A stretch of 64,000 nucleotides of DNA from Suilimivivens sp009774465 (GTDB lineage Bacteria > Bacillota > Clostridia > Lachnospirales > Lachnospiraceae), in assembly GCA_947382645.1 (NCBI GenBank), contig CANDAE010000003.1:127420-191419 (forward strand). The letters are read 5' to 3'. The translations under genes were made by a program, and so were the position numbers. Below are positions 8,161 to 16,760 of this stretch, one piece after another; position 1 is the first letter of the stretch, and each line of letters opens with the position of its first letter. The notes under the pieces were generated by a model. It ran no database searches. It saw only the letters and a list, made by a program, of their open reading frames with translations, and was not told where the DNA came from.

Positions 8161-9552
8161 ATGAGAAAAACAGGATTAATGAAAAAGGCAATCAGCATAT
8201 TAAGCATAGCAGCGCTGCTTTTAGCGTCAGGCTGTGGTGCAAAGCAGACAGAGCCGGAAGGCAGTCAGTCACAGGATAGTGCAGACGGGGCAGTCCAGGA
8301 GGAGCAAAGCACCTCAGAAAATGAAAAAAACGCGGGGCAGGAAGCAGGTACTCAGGAGGTCACCATTCATTTTTCAGAGCATGTTGCCAATATTGAAGCA
8401 CAGGAGCCTCATATGATGAAGATTATTCAGGCTTTTGAAGAGACTTATCCCAATATTCACATTGAAATTACGGGAAAAGAAGTTTCCGAACATAATACCC
8501 AGATGACGCTGCTTGCAGGAGAAAATAATCTGCCGGATATTTTCTGGCTGGAACAGACGCCGGCAAAGGAATTTGCCCAAAACGGATATCTTTATGACCT
8601 GACGGACGCATTAAACGACTATGGCATTAATAACAGCCTGCTTCCCGGGCTGGTAAACTCCTGTACGGTAGATGGCAGGGATTACGGGGTTCCAAGTGAA
8701 GTTATGATGGCAGGTTTTTTCTATAATAAAGAACTGTTCGAGCAGGCAGGAATCGAAAAAGCGCCTGTTACCTACGAAGAGTTTACAGATGCGGTTAATA
8801 AGCTGAAAAGCAGCGGAATTGTTCCTTTGACTGTAGGCGCGCAGGATAATTACAGTATCTGGGCTTTTGAGACTATGATTGCAAGATACGGATTCTTTGA
8901 GAAGCTGGAAGACTTAAATGCAGGAAATGTAGAATGGACAAATGACGATTTCATTCATTATTTTGAAAAAGTAGAAGAAATGCGGGATAACGGCACCTTC
9001 ACGGAAGACATTGCTAACATTGGCTACTTTGAGGCAAAGGAACGTTTCCTTGGCGGAAATGCGGCAATGTTTAACACAGGCGCATGGGATATCGGGGATT
9101 TTGAAAATAGTGATATGGCACAGAACATTGGATTTTTCTGGGGACCGACCTTTTCAGACAGTGAATATCCTCAGCAGATCGGCATTAAGGCATCCGGCGG
9201 CGTGTATGTAGTATCTGCAAAAGCCGCTGAAGATCCTGCACTTTTAGACGCGGTTATGAAGTTCTGGCAGTTTTATTATGGAGAAGAGGGAACCAGAATT
9301 ATTGCGGAAGATACCTCTGCATTGCCCTGCTCCCAATATAATGGTACCATAGATACACAGGCACATCCGGTTTTAGCAGCTATGATTACAGCATTAAATG
9401 ACGACTGGGATGCGGTAACAGAACCTTTTAATTCTATGTCAACTACAGTAGCTTATGGATACTTTGATGCAACCTTTGGAGTAATGACAGGTGTTTATAC
9501 GCCACAGGAAGCAGCTCAGTATGTGGAAGATCTTCATATGGCGGAGAGATAA
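8161..9552 (+). CDS. ABC sugar transporter substrate-binding lipoprotein (CUT1)
   Basis: The protein has 463 residues, with an excellent ribosome site (GGAGGAAGG) before ATG 8161. The signal sequence ends in a lipobox with Cys25 (LLLASGC), followed by a Ser/Glu/Gln-rich linker and an SBP_bac_1 domain with LPDIFWLEQTPAKEF, GVPSEVMMAGFFYNKELF and GNAAMFNTGAWD. This is the extracellular receptor for an oligosaccharide or glycoside. It is 40 bp after the GH116 gene and 3 bp before the first permease. It shares its fold with the ligand-binding half of the divergent regulator, so both probably see related sugars. Confidence 0.92.
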   Translation: MRKTGLMKKAISILSIAALLLASGCGAKQTEPEGSQSQDSADGAVQEEQSTSENEKNAGQEAGTQEVTIHFSEHVANIEAQEPHMMKIIQAFEETYPNIHIEITGKEVSEHNTQMTLLAGENNLPDIFWLEQTPAKEFAQNGYLYDLTDALNDYGINNSLLPGLVNSCTVDGRDYGVPSEVMMAGFFYNKELFEQAGIEKAPVTYEEFTDAVNKLKSSGIVPLTVGAQDNYSIWAFETMIARYGFFEKLEDLNAGNVEWTNDDFIHYFEKVEEMRDNGTFTEDIANIGYFEAKERFLGGNAAMFNTGAWDIGDFENSDMAQNIGFFWGPTFSDSEYPQQIGIKASGGVYVVSAKAAEDPALLDAVMKFWQFYYGEEGTRIIAEDTSALPCSQYNGTIDTQAHPVLAAMITALNDDWDAVTEPFNSMSTTVAYGYFDATFGVMTGVYTPQEAAQYVEDLHMAER

Positions 9553-9555
9553 ATT

Positions 9556-10440
9556 ATGTATTGGTTAAGTACAAAGAGAGCGAAGGCATTTATGCTGCTC
9601 CCGACCCTGCTTATATACAGTATTTTTATCATTATTCCGGTATTTATTGCGGTGTATTACAGCTTTACGGAATATACTGGTCTTGGAAAAGCAAAATTTA
9701 CAGGAATCAGCAATTACATCAGAATGTTTGGAGATAAGCTATTTCTAATTGCCCTCCGCAATACATTGCTTGTGCTGGTTTTGGGGACGGTTTTCCTCCT
9801 TGTAGGTTCTTTTCTGGTGGCGCATATCATGAATGTGAATTTTACAGGAAATGCATTTTTCAAAATGATCATCTTTGCGCCCTATGTGATTGCACCTATT
9901 ATTATCGGAATTATCTGGGGATATATTCTTAACCCCAATTACGGAATGCTGAACAGCTTTTTAAGAAGCGTTGGTTTAGATGGGCTTGCAATTGAATGGA
10001 TCGGCGGAACCAAGTGGTCGCCGCTGTCTTTGGCACTGGTGTTTACCTGGCAGATGCTGGGCTTCCATGCCACCATATTTCTCTCCGGAATCAAAGCGAT
10101 TTCGGGGGAAATGTATGAGGCATGCGCCATAGATGGTGCAAATGGTTTCCAGAAAGTGCTTTTTGTTACCATTCCCATGCTGAAGGAGACCATTATCATC
10201 AATACGGTTTTAATCATTACCGGTGTATTTAAAATATATGAGCTTGTATACCAGATGACGGGAGGCGGACCGGCGCATCAGTCGGAGCTTTTGACTTCTT
10301 ATATGTACTTTACCGTCTTTACGTCCAGAAGGTATGGATATGGCATGTCCATTGCAGTTGTTATTTTGACGCTTTCCATTATTGGCTCATTTGCCTATAT
10401 CAGGATCGTGGCAAGAAAAAAGCAGGAAGGAGGCGCATAG
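9556..10440 (+). CDS. ABC sugar transporter permease, MalF/UgpA type
   Basis: The protein has 294 residues and six predicted membrane spans (first at about residues 12-32). The EAA loop that docks the ATPase is EACAIDGANGFQKVLFVTIP near residue 190. It begins 3 bp after the binding protein and is followed after 2 bp by the second permease, so the three form one importer. Downstream positions are typical of CUT1 family 1 permeases. Confidence 0.92.
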   Translation: MYWLSTKRAKAFMLLPTLLIYSIFIIIPVFIAVYYSFTEYTGLGKAKFTGISNYIRMFGDKLFLIALRNTLLVLVLGTVFLLVGSFLVAHIMNVNFTGNAFFKMIIFAPYVIAPIIIGIIWGYILNPNYGMLNSFLRSVGLDGLAIEWIGGTKWSPLSLALVFTWQMLGFHATIFLSGIKAISGEMYEACAIDGANGFQKVLFVTIPMLKETIIINTVLIITGVFKIYELVYQMTGGGPAHQSELLTSYMYFTVFTSRRYGYGMSIAVVILTLSIIGSFAYIRIVARKKQEGGA

Positions 10441-10442
10441 AA

Positions 10443-11294
10443 ATGGAAACAGCCGTGAGAAAGAAATTTTCCATTAAAAAAGTGTTATTTTACCTGCTGA
10501 TTACAGCCATTCTTGTGATTTCCATGCTTCCCATTCTTTGGGCGGTGCTGCTTTCCTTTAAGACAAACAATGAGATTGTAAATGCGCCTTTGGCGCTGCC
10601 TGATCTCTGGAGCTTTGGGAATTACCAGCGGGCAGTTGACACCATTGATTTTGGAAGGATGTATTTTAATACGATTTTTATTGTGGTCATAGCAACGTTT
10701 TTCAGTGTGGCAATCACTTTTATGAGTTCCTTTGCCATTGCCCGGATGACTTTTAAAAAGAAAAACACAGCGGACTATCTGTACTTTTATCTGCTGATGG
10801 GAATTGCCATTCCAGTTTATGTGCTGCTTTTTCCCATTTACCGGATCGACTCGCTGCTTGGCATTTTAGGCACCAGGCTGGGGCTTATCCTGCCCTATAT
10901 TGCAGTAAATATTTCATTTAATACGTTGCTTTTCGTAGGCTTTTTAAGAGGAATTCCGGAGGAGCTTGAAGAGGCGGCAGTGATTGACGGATGCAGGCTT
11001 GCGGGGCTGTGCACCAGGGTGGTGATTCCGGTGATGAAGCCGACCTTTGTAACGATTGTAATTTTTAATGCGGTTTATATTTATAATGAATTTCCTTTTG
11101 CATCCACCTTTATTCAAAACGACAAGTTAAACACCGTGTCACTTATGACTTCCATGTTTAAAGGGCAGTATTCTATGGACTACAGCGGTATTATTGCTGC
11201 CAGCCTGATGATTATGCTGCCGGAATTGGTTTTCTATGTGTTTTTACAAAAGTATATTATTGGAGGAATGACGGCGGGGGCAGTGAAAGGTTAG
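10443..11294 (+). CDS. ABC sugar transporter permease, MalG/UgpE type
   Basis: The protein has 283 residues with six membrane spans and the EAA loop EEAAVIDGCRLAGLCTRVVIP near residue 180. It completes the membrane part of the CUT1 importer. No ATP-binding subunit follows; the operon ends at a terminator. In Firmicutes such operons usually borrow a shared MsmK/MsmX-type ATPase encoded elsewhere, and this is the likely case here. Confidence 0.92.
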   Translation: METAVRKKFSIKKVLFYLLITAILVISMLPILWAVLLSFKTNNEIVNAPLALPDLWSFGNYQRAVDTIDFGRMYFNTIFIVVIATFFSVAITFMSSFAIARMTFKKKNTADYLYFYLLMGIAIPVYVLLFPIYRIDSLLGILGTRLGLILPYIAVNISFNTLLFVGFLRGIPEELEEAAVIDGCRLAGLCTRVVIPVMKPTFVTIVIFNAVYIYNEFPFASTFIQNDKLNTVSLMTSMFKGQYSMDYSGIIAASLMIMLPELVFYVFLQKYIIGGMTAGAVKG

Positions 11295-11341
11295 CGGCAG
11301 AGAAAGTTTGAATGAGATAAAAATTTTAATTATGGTACATT

Positions 11342-11377
11342 CAGGCACAGGCTTCACAGCCTGTGCCTGGGTATTTT
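11342..11377 (+). terminator. Intrinsic terminator of the GH116-importer operon
   Basis: CAGGCACAGGC (11342-11352) pairs perfectly with GCCTGTGCCTG (11359-11369) around a 6-base loop, followed by a short T-rich tract. It lies 48 bp after the last permease stop. Confidence 0.85.
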
Positions 11378-11390
11378 ATGAGTATTAAAC

Positions 11391-12332
11391 TTAAGTTGTT
11401 ATATTTTTCTCTTTGGCCTTTGTGTACTCTTCTACAGTGGTGTCAAGCGCTGCGCAGGCTCCTGGCAGGTCAAGACTTAAGTTTTTCATTAGAGATTCGA
11501 TGTTTTCAACTAAGTTTGTAGAAATTCCTTCAGACAGACCAGCAGATTTACCCGCATCAAACCCCTCTTCAAACCCTTCTTCATGCAGCACTTTTTTTAC
11601 ATATTCTTCGTTATATTCATAAATGGACATGGCAATAACCTCTGCTTTCTGTTCAATTAAAAATTCTTTCAATATATTTTTCTGAATGCATGTATCCACT
11701 GCGGCTACGACTGCTGCCTTTAAAGATCTGGTTTTTAAATTGCTTCGTATTTCGGCAATAAAGTAAGAATAGTCTGCAAGTGTTTTACACTTATTCATCA
11801 GTTCTTTATTCTGACCATAATTGATATTAATTGTCTGTACAGTCAGTTCCAGACAACCTTTTGTCTGATCCTCAAAAGAAGTGGAAAGCTTCTGGAAAAA
11901 TTCTTCCTCCTGATGTTCGGTGCCATTGTAAAAAACAATGTAATGGGGCGTAGGAATCATGATTCGTTTCTTAATACTAAGATCAATGTCTTTGATATAT
12001 TTCTTATACAAATCAGTTAAGTAAAACAATCCCCTGAGGGGCATATTAGGGCAGTAAGTTGACTGATGTTCATATAGGCACATATCGCAGCCAATCAGGA
12101 AAGAAACGTCATTTTTCATTTTCATAAAAATAGCATTTTCAAGGGTATTGACAGTTAGGTCATCCACATCCGTATAGGCAGTGTTGTTTAGAGCGTTGTA
12201 CAGTTCTAAAAGACGCTGCTTATCCTTAAACAGGAGCCGGAAAATTCTGTCCTTGTAAGTGAAGTAGACTGGCTGGTCTGGCTCTAAGCCATAAAAATTT
12301 TTAGCGGCATTCGAAGTTTTTTCAGTATTCAT
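11391..12332 (-). CDS. Rpn/PD-(D/E)XK nuclease-family (putative transposase-like) protein
   Basis: The protein has 313 residues. The core FLIGCDMCLYEHQSTYCPNMPLRGLFYL is a hallmark of the Lachnospiraceae Rpn-like PD-(D/E)XK family, where the ExQ form replaces ExK. A C-terminal helical part with repeated EEGFEEGFDAGKSAG follows, typical of these proteins. Rpn proteins promote RecA-independent recombination, and some act as defence or toxin nucleases. The gene stands alone on the minus strand between the sugar operon and the DUF3791/DUF3990 operon. A second, distantly related member is at 55890-56777. Confidence 0.8.
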   Translation of the reverse strand: MNTEKTSNAAKNFYGLEPDQPVYFTYKDRIFRLLFKDKQRLLELYNALNNTAYTDVDDLTVNTLENAIFMKMKNDVSFLIGCDMCLYEHQSTYCPNMPLRGLFYLTDLYKKYIKDIDLSIKKRIMIPTPHYIVFYNGTEHQEEEFFQKLSTSFEDQTKGCLELTVQTININYGQNKELMNKCKTLADYSYFIAEIRSNLKTRSLKAAVVAAVDTCIQKNILKEFLIEQKAEVIAMSIYEYNEEYVKKVLHEEGFEEGFDAGKSAGLSEGISTNLVENIESLMKNLSLDLPGACAALDTTVEEYTKAKEKNITT

Positions 12333-12686
12333 AGTTTTTCTTTCCTTTCTTATGGTGCAGGAAAAGACAGCCTGCTTTGTATAAGAAAGGTCTGTTTTAA
12401 TTCCCTGCCGGTTGTTTGATTGGGTTTTAGCAAGGATTCTAAAACAGATAAAATACCAGATTCAGGTATTTTAAAGAAAAATAGATTAACAAAACGAATT
12501 TCCGTTAGAATTTCAATGCTATGTAATGATTGTAGCAGATGGGAGATGAAAGTGTCAACAATTTTAATGAGTATTATATGTAAATTAATGGTAAATCTAA
12601 AATAAAAGCTATTAAAAACCAAATACTTTGGCTTCATTGAAAGCAGTAGCATTCTATGTTAGAATTTAGGAAAAGGAGATCCTGAT
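12333..12686. other. Intergenic region, 354 bp
   Basis: It holds a hairpin AAAATACC (12450-12457)/GGTATTTT (12465-12472) without a T-run, an AT-rich stretch TGTCAACAATTTTAATGAG at 12553 that resembles the upstream part of the 14.55-kb promoter, and the promoter listed at 12637. No convincing small gene was found. Confidence 0.5.
12637..12665 (+). promoter_or_regulatory. Promoter of the DUF3791-DUF3990 operon
   Basis: TTGAAA at 12637-12642 and TAGAAT at 12660-12665 with a 17-base spacer. An AAAAGGAGA ribosome site and the ATG at 12687 follow closely. Confidence 0.7.
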
Positions 12687-12920
12687 ATGAACAAAAAATC
12701 TGAAATAGTTTTTATGCAGGTCCGATTACTCCGCCTTGCATCAGAAGAATGGCATATGCCTATCCAGAAAGTAAATATATTGTTTGATCAATACGGTATC
12801 CTTAAATTCATAGAAGATTGTTATGATGTTTTTCATATGGAAGGTGATTATGCAGTATTTGATGAGATCAAAACTTTATTGAAAAATAAGGGGGTGGATG
12901 TTAGTGCTGAAATTATCTGA
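12687..12920 (+). CDS. DUF3791 family protein
   Basis: The protein has 77 residues and fits DUF3791 (small helical proteins starting with NKKSEIVFMQVRLLRLASEEW-like sequence and containing an FxxYGILKFIEDCYDVFHMEG segment). DUF3791 genes are regularly found directly upstream of DUF3990 genes, and are likely antitoxins or adaptors. Its 3' end overlaps the DUF3990 start by 23 bp, which indicates translational coupling. The strong ribosome site AAAAGGAGA supports this start. The pairing is established by frequent co-occurrence; an antitoxin role is inference. Confidence 0.8.
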   Translation: MNKKSEIVFMQVRLLRLASEEWHMPIQKVNILFDQYGILKFIEDCYDVFHMEGDYAVFDEIKTLLKNKGVDVSAEII

Positions 12921-13470
12921 TGGTATGCTTCTTTATCATGGAAGCTATTGTGAAGTGCGGACTCCGGATTTAGCAAAGTGTGCGGATTTTAAGGATTTTG
13001 GAAAAGGCTTTTACCTGACATCATCCAGACAGCAGGCAGAGAATTTTATCAATGCTTCTCTCAAAAAAGCAAAAGCGCAAGGGGTAGTTTTCGCAGACCA
13101 GAAATATGGAGTGCTTTCAACATTTTGTTATCATTTTGATAAAGATATAGCAGATTTTGTTTATTGCAATGCGGATGCTGACTGGCTGCATTGTGTTGTG
13201 GGGCATAGAAAGGCAAATACATTTCCAACAGTTGTTGAAGAAATGAAAAAATATGATATCATAGCCGGAAAGATTGCAGATGATGCAACCAATGTTACGA
13301 TTTTGACTTATTTAGTTGGAGCCTATGGTACGATTGGGAGCGAGGAAGCAGACAGCTTGTGTATCAGCAGACTAATTCCGGAACGTTTAAAAGATCAGTT
13401 TTGTTTTAGAACGGAAAAAGGTTTAAAATGTCTGTCATTTGAAGAAAGTGAGCGCATATGGAAAAATTAA
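12898..13470 (+). CDS. DUF3990 family protein, predicted ADP-ribosyltransferase-fold toxin
   Basis: The protein has 190 residues. LYHGSYCEV near the N-terminus, then DFGKGFYLTSSRQQAENF, and a late QFCFRTEKGLKCL segment match DUF3990, a family related to ADP-ribosyltransferases. The His of YHGS, the Tyr of FYLT and the Gln of QFCF sit where ART families keep their H-Y-E/Q residues. It overlaps the genes before (23 bp) and after (13 bp), so all three are translated as one unit. A toxin role is inferred from fold and from the small-partner layout; the target is unknown. Confidence 0.75.
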   Translation: MLVLKLSDGMLLYHGSYCEVRTPDLAKCADFKDFGKGFYLTSSRQQAENFINASLKKAKAQGVVFADQKYGVLSTFCYHFDKDIADFVYCNADADWLHCVVGHRKANTFPTVVEEMKKYDIIAGKIADDATNVTILTYLVGAYGTIGSEEADSLCISRLIPERLKDQFCFRTEKGLKCLSFEESERIWKN

Positions 13471-13691
13471 AGGATGTTACGGAAGAACAGAAAAAATTTG
13501 CTGTAGACGCAATGGTTGCGTTGGTAGTTGAAGAATTGGCTAATGTTTTAAAACTTGACTACACCACAATATTAAAAAACTTTGTCGCATCAAAAACAGG
13601 GGCATTGCTTTATGATGAGTCATCAAAACTTTGGTGGAATGGCCCCTCCTATATAGCGGATATGTATATAAAAGAATGCAGGAATATATAA
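13458..13691 (+). CDS. Small DUF3791-like protein, third gene of the operon
   Basis: The protein has 77 residues, helical and acidic, with EQKKFAVDAMVALVVEELAN and a C-terminal WWNGPSYIADMYIKE. Related small proteins commonly follow DUF3990 genes. It overlaps the DUF3990 gene by 13 bp. Two small proteins flanking the enzyme suggest a toxin with two partners, or an antitoxin split in two. The gene ends 4 bp before the end of the convergent Fic gene. Confidence 0.65.
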   Translation: MEKLKDVTEEQKKFAVDAMVALVVEELANVLKLDYTTILKNFVASKTGALLYDESSKLWWNGPSYIADMYIKECRNI

Positions 13692-13694
13692 TTC

Positions 13695-14435
13695 CTACAT
13701 AAAATATTGACACTTCTCCAAATAAAATTGCTGTTCTTTCTCAAAAAGTGCAATCAGTTTATCAATACCTTTTTCTTCCTGATATTCTTTCAATGCTTCC
13801 AAATATTCATTTCTGTTTGCATCTTCAATTACAACCGGCACGATGCCATTCTTCAAACACTCTCTAAAAAGAATGAGTCTGCCTGTTCTGCCATTTCCAT
13901 CCTGAAATGGGTGAATACTCTCATATCTTGCATGGAATTTGGCCAATGAATTAAGATTTACTTCCTGTTCCAAATACCATCTCAGAAGAATAGTTATTTC
14001 TTCTTCAACGTTTTCAGGCTTTACAGTCTGATACATTCCAATCATATTGGGACGTTTTTTATAATCACCAATTGCATACCCATTTGCGCGGTCCTCAAAT
14101 ACGCCGGATTTTAGTTCATAATGAAATTGCTTTATTAATTCCTGAGTTAATGGCTCATCCAGGGTATCCAACATTTTATTGAACATCAGGAAATGTCCAT
14201 TCATCTCTTCAACGTCTTTTGCTCTGTAGTAATCGTCTGATTTAGGCAGTGTGCCATTGTCAAACAGTGAAGCTGTCTGTTCCTCAGTCAGCGTACTTCC
14301 TTCAATTTTATTGGAATTATAAGCAAGCAAACGCTGAGTGTATGCATACACACCGGTTCTGTCAAATTTTTCTCTTTCTATCTTCAACCTTTCCATAAGA
14401 AAGTTTAAAAACTCTTTATTCCTGTCATTACTCAT
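13695..14435 (-). CDS. Fic family protein (adenylyltransferase, class II-like)
   Basis: The protein has 246 residues from ATG 14435, which has AAAGGTG 6 bases upstream; a GTG nine bases earlier lies inside that site. The catalytic motif HPFQDGNGRTGR is complete (residues 175-186, His175). SNKIEG at residues 41-46 matches the N-terminal inhibitory motif (S/T)xxxE(G/N) of class II Fic proteins, which blocks ATP until released. Fic enzymes usually transfer AMP to a protein Ser/Thr/Tyr. It is convergent with the DUF3990 operon, so two putative protein-modifying enzymes are packed together. Confidence 0.93.
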   Translation of the reverse strand: MSNDRNKEFLNFLMERLKIEREKFDRTGVYAYTQRLLAYNSNKIEGSTLTEEQTASLFDNGTLPKSDDYYRAKDVEEMNGHFLMFNKMLDTLDEPLTQELIKQFHYELKSGVFEDRANGYAIGDYKKRPNMIGMYQTVKPENVEEEITILLRWYLEQEVNLNSLAKFHARYESIHPFQDGNGRTGRLILFRECLKNGIVPVVIEDANRNEYLEALKEYQEEKGIDKLIALFEKEQQFYLEKCQYFM

Positions 14436-14552
14436 ATTGTTCACCTTTATAAATGAGCCAACTCGAAAGAGCAGCGTTCCTTTTTACAGTTAAATCTCTT
14501 TATCGTTATATTGTACACGCTGATTACAAAATGGTCAATGTCAACATTTTTT

Positions 14553-14614
14553 ACATGCATTATAGGTAAATTGTTTTTTACCAGGTTAGTGCGCTAAAAT
14601 TTTATCAATAGAAA
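14553..14614 (+). promoter_or_regulatory. Conserved promoter of the DNase I-fold gene (copy 1)
   Basis: TTGTTT at 14571-14576 and TAAAAT at 14595-14600 with an 18-base spacer. The 62-bp stretch, starting ACATGCATTATAGGTAAA and ending ATCAATAGAAA, is closely conserved at 16797-16857. Conservation reaches upstream of the -35 and downstream of the -10, so it suggests a shared activator and leader as well as the core promoter. Confidence 0.65.
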
Positions 14615-14682
14615 CGTTTTTCAGGTCTGTTTGATTTCCAGCTTCCTTTTTTATTATACAGGAAAAAAAGGAGGTAATTTGT

Positions 14683-15408
14683 ATGAAATTATCAGTATTG
14701 TCATGGAATGTCCGTGGCGAAAATGTGAAGACAAAAGAGTATCTTGAGCATGTTTTAGGGTGGCTTAAAGATAACAGGAATGAGGGGCAGGAGGTGGATT
14801 TTATTCTGCTGCAGGAGACTTCGGCGCAGGACCACGAGGATTCACTGTACCGTGTCTTATTGGAACCATTAGGCTACAGCGTGTTTAAATTCAGGGAACA
14901 GAGCTGCGGCCGGGGAGACTGCTATCTTTTTGCGGTGAAAAACGATTGGGCAGTGGTTGGAAATTCGGGCTATATTCCGGTTTGGAATCCTGCACAGTAC
15001 AGTGGCTCCACTGTAATACGTTCTCCTTATTTTATTGAGGCGGAAAAGGACTCGGTACGGATAAGGCTTATTAATTTTCACAATGCATTTGGTATGAACG
15101 GTATTCGTTATTCCTGTGCGGAAACATTGGCGGCAGTATTAAATCAGCAGCCGGAAGCATTTACAATCCTTGCCGGAGATTTTAATTTGCTTCAGGAGCA
15201 AATGCCGGGTTATCCTTCGCTTCGGTCTCTGATTAACAATCGTTATGATCACATTCTTACTTCCCCTGCGATGGCTTATCTGTGCGGAGAAGTGCTGGAT
15301 GGAGATGACGAGGGGCGTCCGTTGTTATGGGAATATTCGGAAATGGATATAAGTTCCATCAACGGAAGTGATCATTGTGCGCTGTTTGGAAGATATCAAT
15401 TGGAATGA
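14683..15408 (+). CDS. Endonuclease/exonuclease/phosphatase (DNase I-like fold) protein
   Basis: The protein has 241 residues after an AAAAGGAGG site. It carries the full EEP metal-site set: SWNVRG (Asn9), LLQETS (Glu45), GDFN (165-168), YDHI (Asp189/His190) and GSDH (229-231). The compact size and the NFHNAFG...GDFN spacing resemble cytolethal distending toxin B-like nucleases, but I cannot separate this from other EEP enzymes (DNases, phosphodiesterases). There is no signal peptide. It opens the co-oriented block of RhiA-like, GLUG and Rhs proteins and shares a promoter sequence with the second RhiA-like gene. Confidence 0.8.
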   Translation: MKLSVLSWNVRGENVKTKEYLEHVLGWLKDNRNEGQEVDFILLQETSAQDHEDSLYRVLLEPLGYSVFKFREQSCGRGDCYLFAVKNDWAVVGNSGYIPVWNPAQYSGSTVIRSPYFIEAEKDSVRIRLINFHNAFGMNGIRYSCAETLAAVLNQQPEAFTILAGDFNLLQEQMPGYPSLRSLINNRYDHILTSPAMAYLCGEVLDGDDEGRPLLWEYSEMDISSINGSDHCALFGRYQLE

Positions 15409-15516
15409 AAAGAATTCCAATTGAATTCCAAAGCCTGATGCTAAATTAATCTTGCATTCGGCCGGATTGCATAATGACATGTCAGAAAAATAAAAAAAGA
15501 ATGGAGGAATTTTCTT

Positions 15517-16125
15517 ATGCAGAAGTATTCACTTAGTGTAACTAACAATTCAAATCTTTTTGGGAACATTTGTGTGTTCCAGACCTTGCCGAATCAGCCG
15601 GAAAACATGGTCAGCCTTGCGTGGTTCAGCGAACCTGCCCATCCGGGGACTACAGTGGAATTTGACTGGAGCATTATTTACAATTTCGTATGGTCCCGTC
15701 AGGGCGAACTGATTCCCGGAGTTACCTTTAAGGCATCCCAGACAATTGATACGGAGCCTTCTGATATTACGAAGAATTCCATTGGCTTTACAAAGGAGTC
15801 AGGCGCATATCGATTTATGGGAACAAACAGAACAACAAAATCAGGAACCCTTGGCATTTATACGGATCAGACCGTTCCTCATGGAGAAGCGTCTGTCGGC
15901 GTTGGTATGTCCGGCAGCGGCACATTTGCAGTAACTGCAACTCCGAATTATAACTTTACCTTCACACCTCACCCTAAATACTGGGTGGTATTTGGAACCT
16001 ATGAAAAGGGTGAAGTTATGGATATTGAAGCGCTTACCAATACAGCAGAAATTATTTTTGAACCGGATGTTTATTCCATGAAAGCAATCTTAAAAAATGA
16101 CAATACATGGGAAGTAAAAAGATAA
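15517..16125 (+). CDS. RhiA-like protein, paralogue 1
   Basis: The protein has 202 residues, with ribosome site TGGAGGAA before ATG 15517. It starts MQKYSLSVTNNSNLFGNICV and is predicted mainly beta, with ICVFQTLPNQPE, LAWFSEPAHPGTTVEFDW and GFTKESGAYRF. It resembles the RhiA family, named for a quorum-regulated rhizosphere protein of Rhizobium leguminosarum with unknown biochemical role. No signal peptide is seen. The paralogue at 16925 is about 80% identical by eye, and the two flank a regulator gene. The family call is from memory of the motif pattern. Confidence 0.7.
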   Translation: MQKYSLSVTNNSNLFGNICVFQTLPNQPENMVSLAWFSEPAHPGTTVEFDWSIIYNFVWSRQGELIPGVTFKASQTIDTEPSDITKNSIGFTKESGAYRFMGTNRTTKSGTLGIYTDQTVPHGEASVGVGMSGSGTFAVTATPNYNFTFTPHPKYWVVFGTYEKGEVMDIEALTNTAEIIFEPDVYSMKAILKNDNTWEVKR

Positions 16126-16141
16126 GCTGCTTAAGTTTTCA

Positions 16142-16172
16142 AATGCCCGAATAGCAGTGTTATTCGGGCATT
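16142..16172 (+). terminator. Hairpin after RhiA-like gene 1
   Basis: AATGCCCGAATA (16142-16153) pairs perfectly with TATTCGGGCATT (16161-16172) around a 7-base loop, 17 bp after the stop. The following sequence has few Ts, so termination may be partial, letting some transcripts reach the regulator gene. Confidence 0.6.
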
Positions 16173-16195
16173 GGCTTATGGAGAACCAAAAATAA

Positions 16196-16738
16196 ATGAA
16201 AGATGATAAAATTACAATAGACTGCTTTGGTAAGTTGTCCATTAAGATGGGAAGCAGAGAAATGGGCAGTGAGATGAATTCGGAAAAAGCAAGAGAACTG
16301 ATTGCATTTTTAATGACCTATGAAGGAAAGTCTGTGAAAAAGACAACAGTCTGTGATGCTCTTTGGAGCGACCACGATCCCAAACACAGTGCAGACAGCC
16401 TGTATAAGCTGGTGGATAAAATTCGTGACATGCCGATTCCTTTTCATCTGGAATGCAGACGCAATATCATTCAGCTGCATCTGGATAATGTGTGTAGTGA
16501 TTTGACGGAATTTACCCGCGGCATACGCGACAGGGAAAATATCAAAGCATTGGAATCGGTAATTCCACTTTATCAGGGAACGCTTTTTGAAGAAGAGGGA
16601 TATGAGTGGATCATGGATAAAGAAGGAAAGTTTGATATGCTTTACCTGGACGCCCTGCAGTATTTGATGGATCATTACAGCAAAAAAGGCAGCAGGCACA
16701 AGTTGTTTTATTATGAAGCTTTAATGGAGCGGTTTTAA
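16196..16738 (+). CDS. Truncated SARP/BTAD-type transcriptional regulator
   Basis: The protein has 180 residues. The N-terminal part (residues about 5-95: ITIDCFGKLSIKMG, KARELIAFLMTYEGKSV, ALWSDHDPKHSADSLYKLVDKI) is a winged helix of the OmpR/SARP type. Residues about 100-180 resemble the start of a bacterial transcriptional activation domain (YQGTLFEEEGYEWIMDKE). Full SARP/BTAD regulators are longer, and here the tetratricopeptide-like part stops early. It lies between two RhiA-like genes and is the only regulator in the block, so it is the natural candidate to act on the repeated promoter. The ribosome site is weak. Confidence 0.75.
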   Translation: MKDDKITIDCFGKLSIKMGSREMGSEMNSEKARELIAFLMTYEGKSVKKTTVCDALWSDHDPKHSADSLYKLVDKIRDMPIPFHLECRRNIIQLHLDNVCSDLTEFTRGIRDRENIKALESVIPLYQGTLFEEEGYEWIMDKEGKFDMLYLDALQYLMDHYSKKGSRHKLFYYEALMERF

Positions 16739-16760
16739 GAACATTTTGATAGGAAAAAAG

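Noticed and set aside
12350..12652. 100-codon minus-strand frame in the intergenic region
   Set aside because: Low-complexity Phe/Ile-rich translation of AT-rich DNA that would cover the promoter of the opposite operon.
15396..15424. Hairpin at the end of the DNase I-fold gene as a terminator
   Set aside because: The TCAATTGGAAT/ATTCCAATTGA stem is perfect but AT-rich, overlaps the stop codon and has no T-run.
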